This document shows positions 21,826 through 32,829 of a DNA stretch of 64,000 bases, piece by piece. Within the stretch, counting starts at the first letter, position 1. Every line of letters begins with the position of its first letter. The DNA comes from Nephrocerus scutellatus. Taxonomy: Eukaryota; Arthropoda; Insecta; Diptera; Pipunculidae. The notes beneath the pieces were generated by a model. That model made no database searches and was not told the DNA's origin. It worked only from the letters and a program-made list of their open reading frames with translations. The position numbers were made by a program, and so were the translations under genes. Location: positions 13,433,969 through 13,497,968 of the forward strand of contig OX352762.1 in assembly GCA_947095585.1 (NCBI GenBank), given 5' to 3'.

Positions 21826-23685
21826 TATAATTTACAGTTTCGAATGGAAAAATGCGCTTAAAAATTCAATGGAACCAATTAATGAAAAAGCTTGTTGGTA
21901 TAGTGTTTTTTAAAACCTGAATCTAATTGAAGGAACGGTTGAGGTTTACCCAGCCATTCAGATAATATATACGTATAAGACACACTCTTATTCAGAACAA
22001 TCTACTATTTCGATTCTACTCTGAAAAGTCCCTAATTGTGAGGACAATAAATTACTCTCTTGCGGTCCATTTGCTATTCTGTAAATGTGAAAAAAGTAAC
22101 AAAAACAAACCTCCAACCCTCAAACGTAACTCGATTAAAATCGAAATTAATTTGAAAACTCCGACCGGCGACTGTAGGGCTTAAACATTTGTGAGTGATT
22201 TGAAGGCCAAATGTAGCGCACTACGTTGACTGATTACTCGTCATTCAAGCCAGAAATCCCCGGCGGTGTTCATCATTATTGCAACAACAAGGAGAAGTTT
22301 TGTTAAGTCTCCTAATGAAAGGGAAATCGAAATGAACCAACTGACGACAAATCAAATAACGTGAAAACCTTTATATCTTTGCCAATGCGGCTGACCGGAG
22401 CCGAGCACGTTCGTTGCTGGTGCTCTCAAACTGCCATCAGCAAGGATAAGGCACGCACGTAAATGCGGACGCGAAATAAACTCGCTTGCTGCATATCCTC
22501 TACAACGTGCACTCGTATAAACACACATTAAGGTTAAAACCGAAAATCCAATTAACAAATCATTAAACATTCATTAAACGGCAAACATGCTCTGGTGGAA
22601 GGCTGCCTATATACGAGTATACAATTCAAGGATTCCCTGACTCCGTTGGTAAAACGGCCAACTGTTCGTGTGGTGGGGATTATTGTAAATTCGCTTTTGC
22701 GGTAAAAAATGCGGCAAAAGTTCCCTTCAAAAGTTAACAACATACGGCGCAACTTTATTAAAAATTGCGTTTCACTTTTCGCTGTTATAAGGATATACTT
22801 GAACATAAGCGGAACTTTTGTGAGGATAACACAAAAAAAAAGTGGCGGCTAAAAAATATAAGTTCATGTTATGCTGCTAATAAATGCATGTAAACTGCGT
22901 ACTACAATTTGGTAGATTCTGTTCTTCATTTTTTATGTGCTTGTCTTCCGCATGGATATGATAACCGGATACAAATGCCGTGGATTTGCAGAGGATACAG
23001 TCTAGACCCACACAGTGGTACAAAACATAAAGTCCTGTCCTATGGTTTTATTGTTCTGATTTTGCATCTAAACTGAGCCCGCATGAGAAACAGCCATCGG
23101 CGTCCGTTGATGCTTCTGATTAGTCAGGGTTTTGTTTGTTTGTGTAAGCACGCCTTTGTCCTTGTTGTTAGCTTAACAAATGAATGCGGAAAGGAATTAA
23201 AATAGCTAAAGGAACTGAATGCTTCTTTTGTTGCACTTCAGACGGCTTAATAGAATTTGATGCTGTTTACCTACCATATTAGTTATTTATTGGATAATTT
23301 GTTTAGGTTTCTTTGGCGTAAAGGGTGCTGCATATTTTACTGGCTATTACTGCGTTGGTTTTCATTATTTGATTCTGTTATTTTCACAGAAGAGTTGTTT
23401 ACAAAATAAACAAATGTTCTCTTTCTTGTTAATTGAATTTAAAAATACGATATAATTCATACAAAATACACCACATAACTTTGGGCAGCTGGATGCTATC
23501 TGGGAAAATATCCATCATTTAAGTAATCTTTTTATGCTATACTGGAACGTTGCAGTGAAACGACCGTTTTGTTTTTGATTTCATAAAATATACTTTTCAT
23601 TTACGCACAAACCTGTTGTTGACTAAGTTCATTATCGGGTATTGTATGCTGGCCATGCTCGAAAGTCGAGATAATCCTCAGGAGG
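21826..23685. other. AT-rich spacer
   Basis: I recognise nothing in this 1.9 kb. The minus-strand frames at 22352-22570 and 22552-22806 give no known protein. Confidence 0.35.
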
Positions 23686-23990
23686 TTTGTCTGTGTCTGT
23701 GACCGCAGATAAAAGTTGTCTCCAAGGAGGAGTTCCTTCTCCCCTTCTGTGGCTACTATTCATCGACAATCTTGTAGTCTATCCACATAGATTAGTCTAC
23801 ATTGGTCATTGGTTTTGCGGATAACTTGGCATTCTATTAGTGGTAAACGCTTTAGAATGGTAATCCATCAATCCTTGCAAAATCGTTCTAATGCCAATCA
23901 GAAAAAGAAGATTGTTCAAGTTAAGATCTATCAATAGCAGAGGCACCAACTTTATTTAATCCTGTGAGGTTAAATATCTCGGAGTTTTTC
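23686..23990 (+). pseudogene. LOA/R1-like RT fragment
   Basis: Plus strand VTADKSCLQGGVPSPLLWLL followed by FIDNLVV matches the RT block GCPQGGVLSPLLW.L. After decay, CEVKYLGVFL near 23970 matches the thumb motif KYLGV.LD. The YADD box between them cannot be read in any frame. It abuts F2 sequence at 23995. Confidence 0.6.
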
Positions 23991-23994
23991 TACG

Positions 23995-24560
23995 ATAGCA
24001 TTTGAAACCGCTAATTTTTCTCCCATATAGGAAAAGGTGAATGATCGGGCTAGTCCCTTCAAAGAAAGTTTGCCGCGATGCAAATAACCGTGCCCGTAAA
24101 AAAACTTCATTACTGAACCCCAAATCAGCCTCGGATACAAGAGTCCAGGTGCTGAAATGTCGGGCATGGAAAAGAAATGGACACGCTTTAAGAGCAATGC
24201 CATTATTACTGCTGACTCGGAACTGGGAGAAGAATCTTGTCCATGAACGACAACAGTAAAGAGAGCGAGGACTGCACCAGACGTGGAAGTTCTAACAAAG
24301 AGTCCGCGGTAGGACGCAATATACACTGTGTTGCTCATGCTCCGAATTTAAAAAGGGCAATCTGATAGCCAATCTCAAAGGCATCTTAGAGCGATGGATA
24401 GAGCACTTTCATGAGTTACTAAATGGCCAGCTAACTGAGGAATTGGAGGCTCCAATCTTCGAAGACAACACAATGTTGCCGCCACAAGCATAGACGGATT
24501 TAGCAGACCGATAAATCGGCTCAATATTAACAAGGGCCAGGGATAAGATGGCAATCCAGC
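23995..24560 (+). pseudogene. LINE F2 fragment: 5' region, endonuclease end and linker, deleted
   Basis: Starts with the R-a repeat (GAATGATCGGGCTAGTCC at about 24040). It then has linker sequence equivalent to GVEEKWTHLENIVISTA (here decayed across frames), WEKNLVHE at 24220, and NLKGILERWIEHFHELLNGQ followed by LTEELEAPIFEDNTMLPP at 24370-24490. The last block matches LKGILERWEEHFHELLNGQL and MLPP at 45.3 kb. Large parts of endonuclease and linker are absent. Confidence 0.7.
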
Positions 24561-24579
24561 GTAGCATATTAGCATATTA

Positions 24580-24780
24580 GAAAAGATGCCCGGAAAATTT
24601 GAAAATGCTGGAAAAACTGAAAAAGCGGCTTTCAATAGGATTTTTGTATGAACTCGCGACTATAACTCACGATTCGAACGATGGATTTGCGTAACTGTAT
24701 TTATGTTTTGTTCATTATGGTCAAAGACAATTACAAAGGAAAGTCGAAAAACTCGCACAAACAGCAAACGTCATAATTTT
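24580..24780 (+). repeat. Dispersed repeat R-b, copy 1
   Basis: AACTCGCGACTATAACTC, GATTCGAACGATGG, TTTTGTTCATTATGGTC, AAAGACAATTACAAAGGAAA and AGTCGAAAAACTCGCACAAA recur with few changes at 49125-49262 in the same orientation. Confidence 0.7.
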
Positions 24781-25324
24781 CTTATGCACTCTCGATCATA
24801 ACTGACAGACCATATATTGGTTGATTCTTTTTTTCGTTTTGTTCGTTAGCTCCCGGAGAAATTTTCACCAAAAGAAGGTTCGGGAAAATTTGGAAAACAA
24901 TAAATTGAATATTTTTCGAGGAAATAAAAAATCTGGAAAAACGCATTCCAGCCTGAATTAAAATAAAATTAAATTTGCTTTTACTTTTGTGTTGATTCTC
25001 GATATGTCCAACAAAAGTCATTATTTCAATTCTACTCTAATATATTCCAAAAAATGGCGCTATGTGCGATAAGGTCGTTTGGCAGCTGATCCATATTCAC
25101 GGTCTTTCTTTTGTGATCTGTCGCATCATTCTAATGAGTCCAACTGACTGCCATTATACATTAAGCACTTGCAGTTTCGGGTACGGTTTGCATTCGCAAT
25201 TACAATAAAACAAACATTAACCTTGAAAATCTATGCTTCTCGCATGGTCAATTGTGTGTCTCCTGATCCAGTGTCGGGGAACCATCAGCTTTGTTTGTTC
25301 ACGCACCAGACAACAAAACAAATA
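24781..25324. other. Spacer
   Basis: AT-rich. Parts near 24840-24920 resemble R-b loosely. No gene recognised. Confidence 0.35.
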
Positions 25325-25930
25325 AAAAACAGTGCGCGTACCAGAAGACCACAAAAGACCACCAAAAGACGCGCAAAAGACTCCCCAAAAAACTTCTCCA
25401 AAATAACCCCTAAAGACCCTCAAAAGACCCTCAAAAGACCTTCAAGAGACACCCAGAAGACCCACAAAAGACCTCTTAAAGAAAAAAACTCCAAAAAGGC
25501 CACCAAAAAACTCTCAAAAGAATCATAAAAGATCTCCAAAAAATCATTAAAGACCCCCAAAAGATCCTCAAAAGAACCTCAAAGAACAGCCAAAAAAAAT
25601 CCTCAAAAGACTTCACAAAATACCCCCAAAAGACCCTAGAATGACCTCAAAAGACCCCCCAAAACCCCCAAAACGATCCTCAAAAGACCCCCAAAAGACT
25701 TTAAAAAGACCCCCCAAAAACCCTCAAAAGACCTTCAAAAGGCCCCCAATGGACACTCAACAGACTCCCCCAAAGACCCCCAAATGTCCACCGAAAGACC
25801 CTAAAACACTCCCAAATGACCCTCAAAATACCCCAAAAAACCCTCAAAAGCCCAAAAAAAAAACCCCAAAGACCCCCAAGATCCTCAAAATACCCCCAAA
25901 GGACCCTCAAAAGACTCCGCAGAAGACTAT
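25325..25930 (+). repeat. A/C-rich minisatellite of 11-12-bp AAAAGACC(C)-type units
   Basis: Some 600 bp consist of variants of CCCCCAAAAGACC and CCTCAAAAGACC. The plus strand is almost only A and C with G in AGA. Runs of C3-C6 alternate with runs of A3-A8. The reading frames across it (Lys/Pro/Thr-rich on plus, Trp/Gly/Phe-rich on minus) simply reflect the repeat and are not called as genes. The array ends in ATTTCATACGAATCGGTTGA, shared with the 18.2-kb tandem repeat. Confidence 0.9.
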
Positions 25931-26094
25931 ACCGAATTTCATACGAATCGGTTGAGAAATTACTTAGTTCCTGGATACAAAATAGAAAATACAAGTAAAG
26001 ACACAAACGAATCAGTTCTAAGCATGACTAGAACAACAAATGCTTTGTATAAAAATAACCTATGAAAGGGTAGAATAGAGACAAAAAACATTCA

Positions 26095-26220
26095 AATCTA
26101 CAAGGCACTAGGATCAGATGGCATCCTTTTAGCACTTCTTAGTAAAGGTACGGGAAAGCTTATGACAATACTACTCAAAGGACCCAAAAAAGTTCCCAAA
26201 ATTTAAAAAGGTAACACAAT
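26095..26220 (+). pseudogene. Short LOA-like RT fragment
   Basis: Plus-strand YKALGSDGILLALLSKGTGK followed by LMTILL corresponds to the RT fingers motif KAPGPDGI..ALL..G...L...L of LOA/Jockey-grade elements. About 40 codons only. Confidence 0.5.
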
Positions 26221-26379
26221 AATGTAATCAATAATGTGACTCAAAATCGCATACCGTACTTAATGTTGTCCCCACCGCGCCGATAAAGTAATTTCACTTA
26301 CAACAAGTAAATGTAAAAAAAACGTCGTTTTTCGGGTACAAACTTTTCTGTACATACCTTTATTATTTGGTAATAATCG

Positions 26380-26690
26380 CCAAACTATTTTCTTTAATGC
26401 ACGCTTCACACGTGCCACACGCGTCAAACGCAGGATATCTAAATTGGCCCCTGACATTGAACCGCTCACAAATTTCAACCCTCTAGGTGGTGCGAAAGGT
26501 GGTTAAAATAGAACCCAAAAAAAAACGAGAAAATGGCGCGATTTCAATCTATTACACGTACCACACGCGACAAGTGACACGCGTCATACGCGAAATATAA
26601 ACAATGGACTTAGACACTCACGAAATTTCAGCTCTCCAGGTCAGTGGAACGTGGTTCAAAAAGGACCTCAAAGTAGTCGAAAATACAGAC
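26380..26690 (+). repeat. Duplicated block with CACACGCG/ACGCGTCA-rich core
   Basis: ACGCGTCAAACGC at 26419 and ACGCGTCATACGC at 26579 begin two related blocks about 160 bp apart. Each continues into CTCACAAATTTCAACCCTCT or CTCACGAAATTTCAGCTCTC and GTGG-TTAAAA or GTGGTTCAAAA. The GC-rich ACGCG words resemble, in reverse complement, those at 37175-37320. Confidence 0.6.
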
Positions 26691-26739
26691 AAAAAAAGCG
26701 GTCAAGTCAAGGTAAATAAAAGTTTTTAAAAATGTGGTG

Positions 26740-27095
26740 TATCATAAAGCATTGCAATGAACGAAATAGTGATGGTCTGCATGAATACATTCAATTGCTC
26801 TCTGCAATAGGGTACAGTACTTCAGTGTACTCTATTCATTGCAATATTACGAACAAGTGTGCACTGAAATCGAGTACCCATTTCTATGAGACAAATACTG
26901 TACAACATTCGATCACCACAAACCAAAACGAGTATACTGTTAGATTTCTCTTTTGCATTTGAATAGTCTATCCAAACAAAACATGTAACATAATAACTGC
27001 TAAAAATGCATTGAGTACACTGAGTACACCGAGTACACCGAGTACACCGAGTACACCGAGTACACCGAGTACACTGAATGCACTGAGTTAACTTT
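26740..27095 (+). repeat. Palindromes and 9-bp GAGTACACC array
   Basis: ATTGCAATGAA (26750) and TTCATTGCAAT (26837) are inverted copies; inside them AATAGGGTACA and TGTACTCTATT form a second near-palindrome. At 27012-27080 the 9-mer GAGTACACC is repeated about seven times. No gene. Confidence 0.75.
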
Positions 27096-27254
27096 TAACA
27101 CTTACATAAGAACTAACATGGTGTCTAGGTTTATACTACTAGACAATATCGCTAAAAAAAATAATTATTTTTAAAATGAATTATTTGTATTATATGTTTT
27201 ATTTAGCGGTGGAAAATACTAATAGTTCAAATACACCGACCATTTCATTCATTA

Positions 27255-27322
27255 TGATACAGTGCAGAAAATCTTGCTGGCGTTCCTCAAGGGTCATCCT
27301 TATCGCCAACATTATTCTTAAT
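27255..27322 (+). pseudogene. LINE RT part 1 (before the mariner)
   Basis: The frame reads AENLAGVPQGSSLSPTLFLI, the RT block that binds the template strand (GVPQGS.LSP.LF.IYINDL). It breaks at the mariner boundary exactly where the following YINDL would come. Confidence 0.8.
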
Positions 27323-28632
27323 ATATCGGGTGTTTCAACAGGTGCGCTTCAACTTTTCTCCAATAGGGACGGCGAACGACGCTATATTTTTTATTGTTCT
27401 TTTGTCATTTGGAAACTTCATTAGTATACATTTTTTCATGGAATGCTACACATGTGAAAAGCGATTGCAAATTGTGCAAATCTTTTATCAAAATAATCGT
27501 TCTGTTGCCGCTACTTTAAGAGCATTACGGCCATTTTACGGTGCATTTAACAAGCCAGCCCGTTCGACAATCGACCGTATAGTGGCAAAATTTGAGTCTA
27601 CGTTTTCGCTACATAATGTTCCGGTGCCCTCGATAGCAAGAAGTGCTCAAAGTGTTGAAAACATCGCAGCCGCCAGGGCTTCAGTTCAAGAAGACGAGAA
27701 TGTGTCTCTCACACGACGTTCGCAACAATTGGGCCTTTCTGTGACATCATTGTGGCGAATTTTACGTAAAGATCTTGGCCTACATCCGTATAAGATCAAG
27801 CTGACACAACAACTAAAGCCGTTTGACCATTTGAAGCGACGCCGATTCGTGAATTGTGCTCAATCGAAAATGATGCAGATTTTCACCGAAAAATCATCTT
27901 CAGCGATGAGGCTCACTTTTGGCTAGAAGGATTTGTCAACAAGCAAAATATGCGTTACTGGGCAGAAAGCAACCCACACGTGATTCATGAGGCACCGTTG
28001 CATCCCGAAAAAGTCATTGTTTGGTGCGGATTACATGCCGGCGGCGTCATTGGGCCATATTTTTTCATCGACGATAACGATCGCCACGTTACTGTTAATG
28101 GAAATCGGTACTGCGATATGATAAACGATTTTTTTTGGCCGCAATTGAATGGAATGGACTTGGACGACATGTGGTTTCAGCAGGACGGGGCCACATGCCA
28201 CACAGCACACGATACAATCGCGTTATTGAAGACTAAGTTCGATGAGCGTGTTATTTGGCGAAATGGGCACGTCCAGTGGCCGCCGCGCTCGTGTGATTTG
28301 ACACCTCTAGATTATTTTCTTTGGGGTTATGTGAAGTCATTGGTCTATGTCAATAAGACGGCGACGTTGCAAGAGCTCAGAGCCAATATTGAACGTGAAA
28401 TTGCTGGAATTTCGGCCGATTTATGCGAAAGAGTGGTCGAAAATTGGGTTCAAAGATTGGACTTCGTAAAACGTGCTCACGGTGGTCATGCAAAAAATCG
28501 AGTTTCATACTTAAATGTGTCATATGTATGTGTTCAAGTTCGTTAATAAAATAAAAAGTTAGTTCAAAAGTCGAACAGTTTGTGTTTTATTCAAAAAAAA
28601 AGTTGAAGTGCTTTTATTGAAAAACCCTATAT
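27323..28632 (+). mobile_element. DD41D (rosa-like) mariner, nearly intact, nested in the Jockey LINE
   Basis: Left end TATCGGGTGTTTCAAC, then GGTGCGCTTCAACTTTT; right end read inwards TATAGGGTTTTTCAAT, then AAAGCACTTCAACTTTTTTT. These are imperfect TIRs of about 33 bp. Both ends sit in TATAT, compatible with the TA target duplication of mariners, although the exact boundary is ambiguous because the target itself is TA-rich. Length about 1.31 kb, normal for the family. It splits a LINE RT, so it inserted after the LINE. Confidence 0.85.
27438..28546 (+). pseudogene. DD41D mariner transposase with one frameshift
   Basis: The start ATG at 27438 gives MECYTCEKRLQIVQIFYQNN, an N-terminal HTH region (VAATLRALRP), the second HTH (RRSQQLGLSVTSLWRILRKD) and the LGLHPYKIKL linker. 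Near 27855-27875 the homology moves from the first frame to the next, a single small frameshift. The second frame carries FSDEAHF (Asp codon at 27905), WFQQDGATCHT (28193) and the CDLTPLDYF segment, with 41 residues between the second and third Asp. The stop is at 28544. All three catalytic residues remain, so this copy is only lightly damaged. Close in architecture to the element at 2-763 but clearly a different lineage. Confidence 0.88.
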
Positions 28633-29460
28633 ATCAATGACTTGTTGTCTTCTACAACATGTGATATCCACTCATTTGCTGATGATACGACGTTATCGGC
28701 TTCCATGGAGTTTGTTAGTCAAAAAGAATGCAATTCTCGATTGATTGGTTCGCGTGAATTAATGAATTCGGCAATTCTGTCGAACATTCAAGTTATTCTT
28801 GATTGGGGCAAATCTAATAGGGTGGAATTTAACCCAAATAAATTCCAGGCTTGTCTTTTTTCCCAAAAGGCAATTCAACATTACGTAGCACCAATAATTA
28901 CTGGTGCCACTATTGCGAGATCAGTTTCACTTAAGATGTTAGGTTTGAACATTTCTAGTGAACTTTCCTGGAAGGAACATATTTATGAAATCTCAAAAAG
29001 AGCGAGCCAATGCTTGGGCTTTATAAGACGTTGTAATTTTTACTTCAGCCCCTCTGAAGTATTAAGATTATATAAATCTTATGTTAGACCAATTTTAGAA
29101 TTTAGTTCATTTGTGCGGGGTGGGGCACCAAGATCGCATTTGGTTCATCTTGATGGAATTCAAAATAGAGTTATCCGTTTGATAAACGATGTAACAATTA
29201 CTTCATCTCTTGATTCTTTGGAGCATAGACGTAATGTTGGAGCTTTATCTGTTTTCTACAAATTTTACAACGGTAGATGTTCTTCAGAAACCCGTTCTCT
29301 ATTCCCAGGTCCTTTTGTCAGCAACGTTAACACTCGTTTGAGGTCTAATCAACATAGATTTGCCTTAAATCCTTTCTCATGTAGAACCCAACACTTCAAA
29401 TCCGAGAGTGACTTCGATGTGGAATCAATTGGTCGACTCCGTACTTCCCGAATCTTATAA
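28633..29460 (+). pseudogene. LINE RT part 2 and C-terminus (after the mariner)
   Basis: Starts INDLLSSTTCDIHSFADDTT, so the catalytic FADD box is intact. It continues VILDWGKSNRVEFNPNKFQA, a thumb-like LKMLGLNISSELSWKEHI and the C-terminal LRLYKSYVRPILEFSSFVRG, then QNRVIRLINDV and EHRRNVGALSVFYKFYNG. The first ATG in frame is at 28642 and the frame is open to 29458-29460. The last 3' coding stretch (CRTQHFKSESDFDVESI) runs into a frameshift compared with relatives. RT of a retrotransposon, copying its own RNA at the nick site. Confidence 0.85.
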
Positions 29461-29887
29461 TTTACAGGCCTTCAAAATAGCTGTAAACAACTTCCTGAAG
29501 GACGACCGTAGTGTTCATTAGAGGATAAGATTATTTAATATAAAAAAATTATTATTTATTTTTTGTATTATTTATAATATTTGTTGTTTATTTTGTAATA
29601 TTTTCTTGGTCAAGGTTTTTTGTAGTTTTCCCTGACCATGATTCATTGATAACAGTATTTGGACTAGCGTAGTTTTAGTTTCGTGTTCGTTATTTCGTAT
29701 TGCTTTTTTCAATGAATCAGAGATAATTTTGAGAAAATAAATTGAAACCGGCTACAAACGTGAGGAATGTATTATATTGTAAATCACATTCCTTCGAATT
29801 TTTTAATTTTTAATTTTAATAAAGGGCATAGCCCAACTTATTGCCGTGACGAAAGTCATTCAGGGTCTTATCCCTTGGCAATGAGTC

Positions 29888-29911
<24 letters not shown>
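29461..29911 (+). other. 3' UTR and poly(A) tail of the Jockey LINE
   Basis: AT-rich. It contains ATTGCCGTGACGAAAGTC and GGCAATGAGTC, which can pair partly, just before the terminal A-run. Position and A-tail define the 3' end of the LINE. Confidence 0.65.
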
Positions 29912-29918
<7 letters not shown>

Positions 29919-31864
29919 ATTACAACGATAATCTTTATTTTTGTTTGTTTTATTATTAATTTCTTGATTTATCCAAAGCCTATAAATGAATAAATCATTC
30001 ATTCATAAGTGAGTAGTCAGTGTACTTAGTGTACTCGTACTATATGTACTCAATGTACTGAAACCATTCTTTGTGAGTACACTGCACTAAACATTTTGTT
30101 GAGAATGGGTGAACTACCCATTTGACAACCAAACATCAGGTGAACTATTCGTTTGTTTTAGATTTCAAGCTTAGAGTACAATAGTGATGAGAGCCAAAAT
30201 ATTAATTTTAAGACATTCATTGCAGACCTCTATTAGCAAACCATCAGAACAAATAAATGCTTTGTTTCGATTGGTTTTCTACGATATTGCAATGGTAATC
30301 GAAATATAGGTAAAACACATTGAGATTCATTGTGATTTCATAATTAATGGAAGAAAATAAATCATTTGGCTAACTTTTCTTACCCTAAATAACTTTTATC
30401 CACTTTTTTCACTTTGGTAAAAATAAAGAAAATAGTTTTTTCCAAACAATCTTTAAACTTTTACTTCCTCCGAATATAAAGGAAAATATATCTGTCAGCT
30501 AAAAACACTTTCCTCTAGCAAATTGCACAGTAAAGTATTGAGATATAGACAATGTGAACAATTATTTGATGGAAATATCCAGGAGGGTTGATGTTGATGT
30601 TTATGATGACGAGTAAGTTTGAAAGGATTGAAATGGAATGGGAATATCACAAACATTTCCGTGCATATATCATTTCCTTACTGTTACTTTTAAGTAAAAG
30701 TGAATGAAAGGAATTCTAATTCGTTTGCATAGATATCAGTAGAGTCCTTGCAGTCCGAGTAACTGTTTTAATTAAACATTAATAAAGTGGATTTCATTGA
30801 GTGATCAATGTCTATGTGTGTGCATTTGTACTCGAAAGATGTTCTTGCTAAAACAACAAACTCGTATCAGCTAAGCCAATGACAGACGACGACAGGAAGA
30901 TTTTTTTTTTTTTTTTTTGCGAAGTACTCGTAAACTGAAAACAACAAACATCAGGGAAGACAACATCTCGATCATGATACTGCACGGAATATGTGGGAGA
31001 AAGCGATGCTGATTCAGATTCGCTTCAGTTTTGATCCGAATGCGAAATTGATGATGACGATAATTGTGTTGGTGTTGGTGCTGGTGCTGGTGCTGGTGCT
31101 GGTATTAACATTGCAATGACGATAGTCCTGCAAACAATATCACATGTGATGTTACTGTGGAGTGGCGAGTAATTGTACATTTACCTACATGAACATTGCA
31201 AGCTCCTAGCTCACTCATCGATTTACTGGTGAACTAACACAGGTAGTATATGCTGGAAGGACTGACTGACTATCGGACAAACGCTAGAAATGCTACTGTA
31301 GTAGGAATCTTATTTGCTTTTAATTTATTTTTCCCCAATATTTGCTTAGATTGTTCTCTCTTCGTCCTTGTACAAATAATGGAAAACATCATGAAGTACA
31401 CCAGCTGTTGTATAGGATGCTGTTGTCAAATATTGCATTGTTTACCCACCTTCATCTGTCTATCTATATTAATTGTTTCACTGTGCTCTGCGCGAATGAA
31501 TGGTTTAGCGGGAAATTTGAAAATATTTTGTGAGGCAGGAGAAATAATTCCTTCTATGGTAAACATAAGTTTGTTTTAGTAATGCTGCTTAGTGGATGAA
31601 TGCGATTATAAGGAAGTAACTTCCAAATAATAATACTTTGAGACAAGAAACATTAATGTTTGTAAAAATCTGGAGCTGAACTATCTCTTTTGTCATTCAT
31701 GGCTATAATTGACTGACTATGAGGTATATATTGCATATTGATGGATCTCTCTGCAGATGGACCACCCTTTCTTCACCACTCGTGGGAATCAAATGCCAGA
31801 CAAAAATAATTTTCCATTTTCTTTTGCTAGTTTTATGAAAACTAGCACATAAACATTGAAGACT
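29912..31864. other. AT-rich spacer with simple repeats
   Basis: No transposon proteins recognised. It holds a T-run at 30901-30919 and a GGTGCT/GGTGTT hexamer array at 31066-31110. The plus frame at 31250-31579 is Cys/Leu-rich without recognisable similarity. Confidence 0.4.
30010..30085 (-). repeat. GAGTACAC-type short repeats, opposite orientation to 27.0 kb
   Basis: On the minus strand GTACATTGAGTACA, CGAGTACACTAAGTACACTG and on the plus strand GAGTACACTGCAC repeat the same word that forms the array at 27012-27080. Confidence 0.55.
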
Positions 31865-31900
31865 GGTACTTCTTCTTTATAGGAGGAGAAGGAGAGAAAT

Positions 31901-32760
31901 GTGCCAGGTGGCTCGTCCGAAAGTAATTTTCTAGCATCCAGTCAGGATACGCTAGAGGATAGCTGCAGACCAAGCACCAGACGTGGTGCTCTGCAACCGG
32001 GCAGTGATATTACTATTTATAGTACTCCACTTATCAGACCAACTACAAAATACAGTCTTGGGGCTGCAGGTGCGGTCCCTTCGAAACGTAAGATAAAAAG
32101 CAATACCACAGGCGCACGCCTGAAGCAGTAGTACCGGTGGGTTGTCCGTATTCTTGACAAAATTTTCAAGAATAAGGTGGCGGGTACTCCTTAAGACGCT
32201 GCTGACACCCACCAGAGAGAAGTTTAACAAAAGGCAGAATAGCGTCAAGGCGACTGCTACTTATGCTACTGCCAGATGCGTAATAGGTCTCTAAACGAGA
32301 CCAGTAACGCAGCGAAGAAGACCAGGCACTCGAAGAATGGTGGATTCACCGAGGCGTCTACCAGTGGTGATGCTAAGGTGGCCAATAAGGGTAAGAAACC
32401 TATAGCTCACGCTGGCGAGAGGGTTGTAGCTCCCAAACTCTCATACAAAGAGGTGGTCAGCAGTCACTTAAATGTGACGCTCATCGATGAGTTTTCGAGG
32501 AGCTGCAAGCCGATTCTGGATAGGTGGGGCCTCATCGAGGGTCGCCTATCCGAATTGGTGATGGACGATCTCTTGAGTGAGGCACAAGGTCCACCATAAC
32601 AACATGTTACTGGAGCTCATCATTAATGAAGAGTTGCTGGAAGCTCTAGAAAGAGCAGGAAATAGGCTTAGGTTTAGCATTTGGCAGGCCATGGTTAAGG
32701 GTTTTCGGATCACCAATGATCCGGTTTGCTAAAGGGTCTAAAAATAGATGGAGGACCATC
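31901..32760 (+). pseudogene. LOA-like ORF1 (gag-like, broken)
   Basis: A first frame (31901-32131) reads MPGGSSESNFLASSQDTLED, a Ser/Thr-rich N-terminus. The next (32276-32599) has KKTRHSKNGGFTEASTSGD, KLSYKEVVSSHLNVTLIDEF and LDRWGLIEGRLSELVMDDLL, the linker and start of the DUF4780-like domain (LSYKE....L.V.VID...P.GR.....W..VE..L). A decayed remainder with NRLRFSIWQAMVKGF and ITNDPVC goes to about 32730. ORF1 proteins of this group bind element RNA. Confidence 0.6.
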
Positions 32761-32829
32761 TATTGATGGCCCTGTTGCTCACCCAATCCCATAATGGCGA
32801 CAGTGTCTAAGGCACTGCAGATCAACCTA

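Larger units (their letters stand above)
27255..29911 (+). mobile_element. Jockey-type LINE, 5'-truncated, with poly(A) tail, interrupted by a mariner
   Basis: Two RT parts in the same direction, 27255-27322 and 28633-29460, are separated by a DD41D mariner. Coding sequence is followed by a roughly 430-bp 3' UTR with AATAAA-like signals and ends in about 20 A residues at 29892-29911, the expected end of a Jockey-clade LINE. The 5' end starts inside RT, a usual 5' truncation. No target-site duplication was recognised. The second RT part is open for 272 codons, so this copy is better preserved than most LINEs here. Confidence 0.8.

Noticed and set aside
22352..22806. Two minus-strand frames of 72 and 84 codons
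   Set aside because: Both lack recognisable similarity and overlap only slightly; treated as spacer.
25169..25998. Long Lys/Pro-rich (plus) and Phe/Leu/Gly-rich (minus) open frames
   Set aside because: They are produced by the A/C minisatellite on both strands, lack any domain and start and stop with the array.
27012..27080. CRISPR-like spaced repeats
   Set aside because: The 9-mers are directly adjacent without spacers, and the DNA is animal; a plain microsatellite.
31250..31579. Cys/Leu-rich 109-codon frame
   Set aside because: Resembles a membrane protein only by composition; no family and no gene context.
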